Both the position numbers and the translations under genes were made by a program. The notes beneath the pieces are model-generated. The model was not told where the DNA came from and did not search any database. It worked only from the letters and a program-made list of their open reading frames with translations. Positions 1 through 4,769 of a stretch of DNA of 5,605 bases are shown piece by piece. The first letter of the stretch is position 1; the number at the start of each line of letters is the position of its first letter. This DNA is from an uncultured Collinsella sp. Its GTDB lineage: Bacteria > Actinomycetota > Coriobacteriia > Coriobacteriales > Coriobacteriaceae. The stretch lies in NCBI GenBank assembly GCA_900552345.1, contig URZN01000102.1, positions 1 through 5,605 of the forward strand, written 5' to 3'.

Positions 1-99
1 CACGGCCAGCGTCACGTCCTCGCCAGAATCGAGCCCGGCCTCGACGGTCTGCAGCGCCTCGGCAGTGTAGAGCTGCGCGGCTATACGGTGAATGAGCAT
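1..99 (-). CDS. N-terminal fragment of an unidentified protein (5' end only)
   Basis: The minus strand opens at an ATG (99-97) preceded by GGAGG (110-106) with a 6-nt spacer, which is a strong ribosome-binding site and fixes the start. The frame stays open for 33 codons to the window edge, so only the first residues are seen (MLIHRIAAQLYTAEALQTVE and 13 more, ending in an acidic stretch followed by VTLAV). No conserved motif is complete. The layout, an amphipathic first helix and then a strand-like TLAV, vaguely recalls the start of coriobacterial transcription-repair coupling factor (Mfd). This is a memory-based guess, so no symbol is given. A terminator-like hairpin sits less than 30 nt upstream, leaving no room for a promoter between it and the ribosome-binding site. 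Confidence 0.75.
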   Translation of the reverse strand, partial: MLIHRIAAQLYTAEALQTVEAGLDSGEDVTLAV

Positions 100-124
100 G
101 CTGTTCCTCCGGCATTGCAACGCC

Positions 125-152
125 AAAAGCCCGCCGAGGCAAGCTCGGCGGG
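125..152 (-). terminator. Intrinsic terminator or attenuator hairpin upstream of the minus-strand gene
   Basis: Bases 130-138 (CCCGCCGAG) pair perfectly with 144-152 (CTCGGCGGG) around a 5-nt loop. Read on the minus strand, the stem is followed by C and then TTTT (128-125), so it has minus-strand terminator polarity. The plus-strand side has no T-run. It lies 18 nt past the stop of a 57-codon minus-strand reading frame and about 15 nt before the ribosome-binding site of the gene starting at 99. It could end a small upstream transcript or attenuate transcription into that gene. The T-run is short, so readthrough is plausible. Confidence 0.6.
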
Positions 153-169
153 TCGTTCGTCAAAGTTCA

Positions 170-343
170 TTAACGTTTATGGTACCGCACGCCCCCGTAA
201 CCAAAAGCCAAAGCGACATCATGCCAAATGTTGCCCACAACGGTCTTGCTAACGCGTTTTCCCAGCTTATTAATCCGCTCTCCGCTTTTTGATTTGCTGT
301 CTTCCGGCAGCGATTTACACCGTCCGCACCCCCTGGCGAGCAT
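170..343 (-). CDS. Possible 57-residue small protein or leader ORF
   Basis: On the minus strand an ATG (343-341) opens 57 codons ending in TAA (172-170). The product begins MLARGCGRCK, is basic, and has a C-terminal stretch VVGNIWHDVALAFGYGG followed by VRYHKR. In favour: it starts about 17 bases downstream of a plausible minus-strand -10 box and ends 18 nt before a terminator-like hairpin, the layout of a small monocistronic gene. Against: no Shine-Dalgarno precedes the ATG, codon choice is not strongly GC3-biased, and no family is recognised. A leaderless transcript or a later non-ATG start would be needed. The stretch may instead be plain untranslated leader. Confidence 0.2.
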   Translation of the reverse strand: MLARGCGRCKSLPEDSKSKSGERINKLGKRVSKTVVGNIWHDVALAFGYGGVRYHKR

Positions 344-359
344 TTCGAGCTACAAAGCG

Positions 360-388
360 CCTATAATTGACCATGCTTACGTATTCAA
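360..388 (-). promoter_or_regulatory. Putative sigma70-type promoter for the minus-strand transcript
   Basis: Read on the minus strand, TTGAAT (388-383) and TATAGG (365-360) are separated by exactly 17 nt, each matching four of six consensus bases. It would start RNA near position 353 and drive the region containing the small ORF, the hairpin and the gene at 99. The call rests on box match and spacing only. Confidence 0.4.
362..367 (+). promoter_or_regulatory. Putative -10 box of the first FHA gene
   Basis: A perfect TATAAT lies 55 bp before the ATG at 423, giving an expected leader of about 50 nt. The -35 position (about 339-344, AGCATT) matches poorly and there is no TGn extension, so the promoter may be weak or activator-dependent. 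It overlaps the minus-strand -10 box (360-365), so the two polymerases could not occupy the site together. Confidence 0.4.
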
Positions 389-400
389 TGTCACTTTTTG

Positions 401-414
401 AGGAGGGGGGGGGG
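401..414 (+). promoter_or_regulatory. Ribosome-binding site fused to a ten-G homopolymer
   Basis: AGGA (401-404) runs straight into ten consecutive G (405-414), followed by TAAAACAA and the ATG at 423. The canonical GGAGG (402-406) lies 16 nt from the start codon, which is too far, whereas the last Gs lie about 8 nt away. Loss or gain of a G would change the available Shine-Dalgarno registers without altering the reading frame. This decides the start at 423, because no other start codon near the tract opens this frame. Confidence 0.6.
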
Positions 415-422
415 TAAAACAA

Positions 423-1379
423 ATGGCCGACACTCCATCTTGTGCACTGTACGCCGGGCTTAAGTCACTCGGTCGCATCAACAACGGTAGCGCCGCGCAA
501 ATTCTCATGGCCAGCAACGCCCGTTACGGTGGACGCCTCATCTCCGAACGCTTGACGGCCCCGTCGTTTATCTCACGCGAAATCGTTCACGCCAAACCCG
601 GTGACCTTCCCGAGCCGCTGTTTGCGCCCTTTGAACAAAGTGCGCGCCAGATACTCAACCTCATCATGCAAAACCGAGGCTCCGACCCCCAATCGCTGAG
701 CAAGGTCGCTAAACGCTATATGGAGTCGTGCGTCCCAGACATGCAGGATGCCCTTACCAATTGTGGCGTCGACGGCATGCTCTTTAGAAACGGCGTCGAG
801 CGCATCGAGACCGCTGACGATAGTGACATCAAAGATCGCCTCTACATCCATCTGGTCTTTTTTATCGTTACCGGCTGCCTTGGCGACCCCGCCCGCGCCA
901 TCGAATACACCGAGTCCTTTGTGTCCGACCAGATGCTCTCGACACTCGGCACGGTCGAGACTACCGTCACCTCGTTTTTCTCGACAACCGCACGCCCCAC
1001 GGGAGACGTTCGCCTGGGGCTGCTGCGCGTCGTGGGCAACTCGGCACGACCGCCGCTGCGTCCCCTTACCACGGACCCGGTGGGCAGCATTATCGGGTCG
1101 CTGACGGGAGACGAGAACGCCATCACCGACGTCGATTTCGACGTCTCGCACCAACACCTGCGTATTTGGCTCCAAGACGGACGCTGGCTTGCGCAGGGCC
1201 TCGGCTCCACCAACGGATCGTTTTTGATCTCGGGCGTCGACCGCTGCCGACAGGCTATCGAACCGCCCAAACGCGAGCGCCCTGCCAACTTTGCCAATGC
1301 GCCCGTCGAGATTCACAACGGAGATACGCTCTGCTTGGGCGCCACGACGCGCTTCTTGGTCATTCGCATCACAGACTAG
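423..1379 (+). CDS. FHA-domain protein with an uncharacterised N-terminal domain (paralogue 1)
   Basis: The 318-residue protein is probably cytoplasmic, with no signal peptide or clear membrane segment. Residues 1-195 form a mainly helical domain I do not recognise, including a GCLGDP motif at 151-156. Residues 198-318 look like a forkhead-associated domain, a fold that in known families binds phosphothreonine peptides: a Gly-Ser at 225-226, VSHQH at 241-245, GSTNG at 261-265, and HNGD then LG near 298-306. The Arg that normally follows the first Gly is Ser here, so phosphate binding may be altered. The linker at 178-193 is rich in Thr and Ser and could be a kinase target. The gene has its own leader with a ten-G tract and its own terminator (1404-1449), so it is probably transcribed apart from the adjacent kinase. 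The protein encoded at 3568-4557 is its paralogue along the whole length. Role inferred: reader or adaptor for the neighbouring kinase. Confidence 0.88.
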   Translation: MADTPSCALYAGLKSLGRINNGSAAQILMASNARYGGRLISERLTAPSFISREIVHAKPGDLPEPLFAPFEQSARQILNLIMQNRGSDPQSLSKVAKRYMESCVPDMQDALTNCGVDGMLFRNGVERIETADDSDIKDRLYIHLVFFIVTGCLGDPARAIEYTESFVSDQMLSTLGTVETTVTSFFSTTARPTGDVRLGLLRVVGNSARPPLRPLTTDPVGSIIGSLTGDENAITDVDFDVSHQHLRIWLQDGRWLAQGLGSTNGSFLISGVDRCRQAIEPPKRERPANFANAPVEIHNGDTLCLGATTRFLVIRITD

Positions 1380-1403
1380 CCCTCCCACACATCTTCGACG
1401 CAC

Positions 1404-1449
1404 AAGGTGCCGTTATTTGCATTATCCCATGCAAATAACGGCACCTTTT
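1404..1449 (+). terminator. Intrinsic terminator with a perfect 19-bp stem
   Basis: Bases 1404-1422 pair perfectly with 1429-1447 around a 6-nt loop (TATCCC). The stem runs into TTTT (1446-1449) on the plus strand, while the minus-strand side has only two T. It begins 24 bp after the stop of the first FHA gene and should end that transcript, so the kinase needs a promoter of its own in 1450-1510 or depends on readthrough. The middle of the stem is AT-rich (GTTATTTGCAT), unlike the GC-only stems of most terminators. Confidence 0.85.
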
Positions 1450-1522
1450 CGATTAAGGCAACGGTTGCGCTACCTTTTCACTAACATTATCGCTATGCAC
1501 TTTTTCTCGAAAGGATTGTCCC

Positions 1523-3532
1523 GTGACGTACGACACAGACATGGATATCATCGCGTTGTCCCCCTTTGAACCAAACGCCATGTTTGCGACCACCGAAGAC
1601 TCCGATACCATTCGCCGCTTTACCACCCTTTTGGATTGCGGGGCAGTCGGCGGCGGTTCCCACCATCTTCGCAAGGTCGCCAACACCGAGGGCGAGACCT
1701 TTGCGCTCAAAACGCTATGGCCCCTCAGCGGCTGTGATGAAAACGGCTCCGCCGTCAGCCCCTCGGGCATCAAGACGCTTACCGAGGAGTATCGCAATCT
1801 TGCAGCCGTCTCACTGTTGGGCGGCTTTCCCAAAACCTATGGCTACGGCTATACCGGCTCCGTACCGGCCATCCTTATGGAGTGGATTGAAGGCCTGCCC
1901 CTTCGCGATGCTGCGGCAGAGCTAACCGACCCCGCCGAGGGCGGCCACATTCCCGCAAACACCGTCGCCGCGATTGGAAAACGCCTGGGAGAGATTCTCC
2001 TGGGTGCCCAAAAGCTCGATGCGCCGTTTGCGCACCGTGATATCTCCTTGCGCAACATCATTATTCGCACGACGCGCCGGTCCCTTGCCCAGCAGATTGC
2101 ACACTGCAGTTTTGACCTTTGCCTAGTCGATCTGGGCAGCTCGAGCATCAAGCGCTCAGACCCCTCGTTTACCATGTCCACCGGCATCTGGCGCAACGGC
2201 ACCCCCGAGTTCGCCCCACCCGAGATGCTCTCCAACGACATCCCCGAGCTGGCGCCGCTACGCACGTCGCCCAGCATCGATACATACGAGCTCTGCAGCA
2301 TACTCTACACGCTCTATGCCGGTCACACGCCATATCGCCTAAACGAGCATATGGACCAGTCGCCCTACCTGTACAAGATCGAGCACGAGCTCGAGCCGCT
2401 TGAGGCACGCGTACCCGGCGACCAAATGCTTGTCGATGTCATTATGAGCGGTATCCATAACGAGCAGTCCCAGCGCGCGCCGCTGTCTACGATTGTCGGC
2501 AAGCTCGATGCCTGGATTAAAGACATCGATTTTGAGCCGCGCACGCCGCTGCCCACCCCGATCGACTTTAGCCAGCAACCGAAGCCTTCCGGCTCCGACA
2601 AGGCTCAGACGCGTCACCCAGTCATCTCGCGTCGCGCTGCGCTCGCGCTCGGCAGCGTCTGCGTTGCCGGCATAGCAGGCTCTGCCATTGCCACGGGATG
2701 CTGGGGGCTTATCGACCTGGCGCACGGCATCAAGCCGTCACTCGACGATTACACCTGGGAAGAACTCGCCCTGATCTCCCGCAAAATCCAAGAGACATCT
2801 TCCAACAAAAACGCGCTCGAGATTGCCGAAACCTACCACCTGGTAAACAGCAAGCAGTCGCTCGAAAACGAGAACACCAAGACTGTCAGGCTTTCCGACG
2901 GGACCAAGGCACAAATCCAGATCGTTGGCTTTAAGGCAGACACGCTCACCGATGACGGCCTCCCTGCGGGCATCACCTTTATGTTCCGCACCCCCATCGC
3001 TATGCGCGCTGTAAATGACAGCGCCGCAACGGGTGGTTGGGAGCAATCGTCGCTTCGTGAATGGTTGGCGGACAAGGGCATGGCTACGCTGCCCGACAAT
3101 CTCCGTAATCAGATTCGCTCGGTGCGAAAGCTCACCAACAACACCGGCGGCACCAAAGACGCCTCCAGCATCACCGCCACCGACGACATGCTCTGGCTAC
3201 CGTCCATGAGCGAGCTGTGCGGTTACCAGTCGCCCGAAACGTTCGCAGAAGGCAGCGAGTACCTTTCTGCCCTCTACAGCGGAGAAGGCGATCAGTACCA
3301 GCTCTATCGCGAGCAGAGCGTAAGCGGCCTGACCACCAACGATACCATGATCCGCACCGTCGCTGGCAAAAAAATCTGCTACTGGGAGCGCACCCCCAGC
3401 GCCGACTGCAGCGAGGGCGCCGACTCGACGTACTTTAACCGCGTTGGAAAAGACGGCGACGTGTTTTGCTGGGCAACGCCCGGAAACGCTCCGGACCAAA
3501 AGACCTATGTCCTACCCGGCTTTTGCATCTAA
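1523..3532 (+). CDS. Transmembrane Ser/Thr protein kinase with a DUF6273-like extracytoplasmic domain
   Basis: A receptor-type kinase of 669 residues. The start is GTG at 1523, seven nt after AAGGA; the in-frame ATG at 1541 has worse spacing. The kinase domain spans about 32-335: Gly-rich loop 39-46, ATP-anchoring Lys63 (FALK), helix-C Glu88 or Glu89, catalytic HRDISLRN at 171-178 (Asp173, Asn178), metal-binding DLG at 203-205, GTPEFAPPE at 226-234 and a helix-F Asp253. All key catalytic residues are present; the Lys usual two after the catalytic Asp is Ser, and DFG is DLG. A Pro-rich juxtamembrane linker (338-366) leads to SRR and one membrane helix (about 372-398), placing the kinase inside and residues 400-669 outside. 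The outer part matches the DUF6273 pattern: GGWEQSSLREWL (504-515), DDMLWLPSMSE (554-564), CYWERTP (619-625) and a closing YVLPGFCI. It has five Cys, so disulfides are possible. No PASTA repeats are present. The FHA gene 35 bp downstream is probably cotranscribed. A weak promoter may lie at 1465-1493 (TTGCGC, 17 nt, TATCGC). Confidence 0.9.
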   Translation: MTYDTDMDIIALSPFEPNAMFATTEDSDTIRRFTTLLDCGAVGGGSHHLRKVANTEGETFALKTLWPLSGCDENGSAVSPSGIKTLTEEYRNLAAVSLLGGFPKTYGYGYTGSVPAILMEWIEGLPLRDAAAELTDPAEGGHIPANTVAAIGKRLGEILLGAQKLDAPFAHRDISLRNIIIRTTRRSLAQQIAHCSFDLCLVDLGSSSIKRSDPSFTMSTGIWRNGTPEFAPPEMLSNDIPELAPLRTSPSIDTYELCSILYTLYAGHTPYRLNEHMDQSPYLYKIEHELEPLEARVPGDQMLVDVIMSGIHNEQSQRAPLSTIVGKLDAWIKDIDFEPRTPLPTPIDFSQQPKPSGSDKAQTRHPVISRRAALALGSVCVAGIAGSAIATGCWGLIDLAHGIKPSLDDYTWEELALISRKIQETSSNKNALEIAETYHLVNSKQSLENENTKTVRLSDGTKAQIQIVGFKADTLTDDGLPAGITFMFRTPIAMRAVNDSAATGGWEQSSLREWLADKGMATLPDNLRNQIRSVRKLTNNTGGTKDASSITATDDMLWLPSMSELCGYQSPETFAEGSEYLSALYSGEGDQYQLYREQSVSGLTTNDTMIRTVAGKKICYWERTPSADCSEGADSTYFNRVGKDGDVFCWATPGNAPDQKTYVLPGFCI

Positions 3533-3567
3533 CACCTTCACCGGATACCAGAAAGGAGTCTCGCATC

Positions 3568-4557
3568 ATGCGTGCGGAAACACCTTCCGAGGTGCTCTTT
3601 GATTTCCTTAAGTGCGACCTGCAGATCAACAATCGAGAAGCGGCGCGCATTCTGATTTCGGACAAGCCGATGGGCTCCAAACCGGCCCCAAGGTTACGTA
3701 TTGCCGAAAAGACGTTTCTATCGCGACGCGTGGTGCACGTCGTTCCGGGTACCGACAAGATCGACCCCGAGATGTTTGCCGATTTTTCGCAGAGCGTACA
3801 GAGCTTGGCTGCCGCTGTAAAAATCGGTAGCGGCAGCAGTCCAGCGGCCACCAACGCTCGCCAGCAAGCCATTACGGCACATGCCCTCGAGCGCATGGCA
3901 ACGTCGCTCGAACACTGGGGGCTCGATGGTTCCATCCTGCGCAATATCTTTGACCGCATCGCCGTCATGTCGGGCCTCAAGCAAAGCGACCGGCGCCTTT
4001 TGGAACTTCTTGCGCTAACGGTCTGCGGATGCCTAGCCGACCCCAATGCCGCCGCCTCCGAGGTCAAAGACTTTGCCATAACGCAACTGGCCCAAACCTT
4101 TGGCACGCTCGAGACCGCCGAGGTAGTCCAGGCGCGGGGCACTAACCGCAAGGTCAACGAGCCTCCTGCAAAACTGGGACTGCTCAGACTTGCGAAAGAC
4201 GGCTCGGCCTTGCCGCCGATCTATCCGTTAAGCCTCGATCCCGAGGGTACGGTACTAGGCTCTTTTGCACACGACCAAAACGCCATCACCAACGTAGGAC
4301 CCGATGTATCCCGTCGGCACCTGCGTGTAGCGTTTTCTAACGACACATGGCTCGCAAGCGGCCTTCATTCCACTAATGGAACGGTGCTGGTGACACGCAG
4401 TGGCGCGACCACCGTTATCGAAAAGCCACGCTCGCTGCGCACCGCCGATGACGAGGACAGGCAGATTCCTATCCACGAAGGCGACCTGCTTAAGCTGGGT
4501 TCCTCGACCGAGTTTTTGGTGCTGAAGATCTCCTCAAACGTACGCGCGCTGGCCTAG
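3568..4557 (+). CDS. FHA-domain protein with an uncharacterised N-terminal domain (paralogue 2)
   Basis: The frame is open from 3466, but the ATG at 3568 is chosen because AAAGGAG (3552-3558) lies 9 nt upstream and this start avoids overlap with the kinase; the product has 329 residues. It parallels the protein at 423-1379 throughout: an N-terminal region with QINNREAARILIS (19-31), LSRRVVHVVPG (51-61) and GCLADP (154-159), then a C-terminal FHA domain from about 203. FHA landmarks are Gly-Ser 231-232, VSRRH 247-251, STNGT 268-272 and HEGD then LG near 303-311. As in its paralogue, the Arg normally following the first Gly is Ser, but the second loop (VSRRH) is closer to the FHA consensus. No signal peptide or membrane segment is seen. 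The 35-bp gap after the kinase holds no terminator, so cotranscription is likely. Inferred role: intracellular partner or substrate of that kinase. The N-terminal domain function is unknown. Confidence 0.9.
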   Translation: MRAETPSEVLFDFLKCDLQINNREAARILISDKPMGSKPAPRLRIAEKTFLSRRVVHVVPGTDKIDPEMFADFSQSVQSLAAAVKIGSGSSPAATNARQQAITAHALERMATSLEHWGLDGSILRNIFDRIAVMSGLKQSDRRLLELLALTVCGCLADPNAAASEVKDFAITQLAQTFGTLETAEVVQARGTNRKVNEPPAKLGLLRLAKDGSALPPIYPLSLDPEGTVLGSFAHDQNAITNVGPDVSRRHLRVAFSNDTWLASGLHSTNGTVLVTRSGATTVIEKPRSLRTADDEDRQIPIHEGDLLKLGSSTEFLVLKISSNVRALA

Positions 4558-4586
4558 GGCCGAGCTCACACAATAAGAATCAACGC

Positions 4587-4625
4587 AAAGGGGCGCTGCT
4601 GCGCACATCGCAGCAGCGCCCCTTT
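4587..4625 (+). terminator. Intrinsic terminator closing the kinase-FHA unit
   Basis: Bases 4587-4603 and 4609-4625 form a perfect 17-bp stem (AAAGGGGCGCTGCTGCG and its complement) with a 5-nt loop, starting 30 bp after the FHA gene stop. Both sides carry an A/T triplet inside the stem, so it may work in both directions. The plus-strand U-tract is only TTT followed by ATAT. Confidence 0.8.
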
Positions 4626-4690
4626 ATATGACGTGGACATCTAAAAACGGATGCAGGAGCCGACAAAACTCAGCAAGATAACTAAAACAT

Positions 4691-4724
4691 AAAAGCCGCG
4701 TGGGGGTCGGGTCCCCACGCGGCT
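4691..4724 (-). terminator. Intrinsic terminator of the surface-protein gene
   Basis: Bases 4694-4705 (AGCCGCGTGGGG) pair with 4713-4724 around a 7-nt loop. Read on the minus strand, the stem ends in TTTT followed by ATGTTTTAG, the right polarity for the gene whose stop codon is at 4770-4772, about 45 bp upstream on that strand. With the plus-strand terminator at 4587-4625 it isolates the two convergent genes. Confidence 0.85.
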
Positions 4725-4769
4725 AACAGGTTTGGGCTAATAAAGCCCGGAGGTAAACACTAGTAGAGT

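Noticed and set aside
92..292. Plus-strand 66-codon reading frame
   Set aside because: It has no ribosome-binding site, overlaps the start of the well-supported minus-strand gene, runs through the hairpin at 130-152, and its product looks like non-coding translation.
573..1403. Long minus-strand reading frame of 276 codons opposite the first FHA gene
   Set aside because: It is an antisense shadow of a GC-rich gene: Arg/Ala/Gly-rich product, no motif, and it crosses the terminator stem, whereas the plus strand encodes a clear FHA domain.
1465..1493. Kinase promoter TTGCGC, 17 nt, TATCGC
   Set aside because: The spacing is right, but the -10 box matches only three of six consensus bases, so it is mentioned under the kinase gene and not listed as a feature.
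3466..3567. Upstream extension of the second FHA gene to an ATG at 3466
   Set aside because: It would overlap the kinase by 67 bp and lacks a ribosome-binding site, while the ATG at 3568 has AAAGGAG at 9-nt spacing and matches the paralogue length.
3435..4157. Minus-strand reading frame of 240 codons opposite the second FHA gene
   Set aside because: The composition is typical of an antisense shadow (Arg/Ser/Leu-rich), it overlaps both the kinase end and the FHA gene, and no motif is seen.
4734..4748. Small inverted repeat GGGCT/AGCCC after the surface-protein stop
   Set aside because: A 5-bp stem with no T-run; the 12-bp hairpin at 4694-4724 is the convincing terminator.
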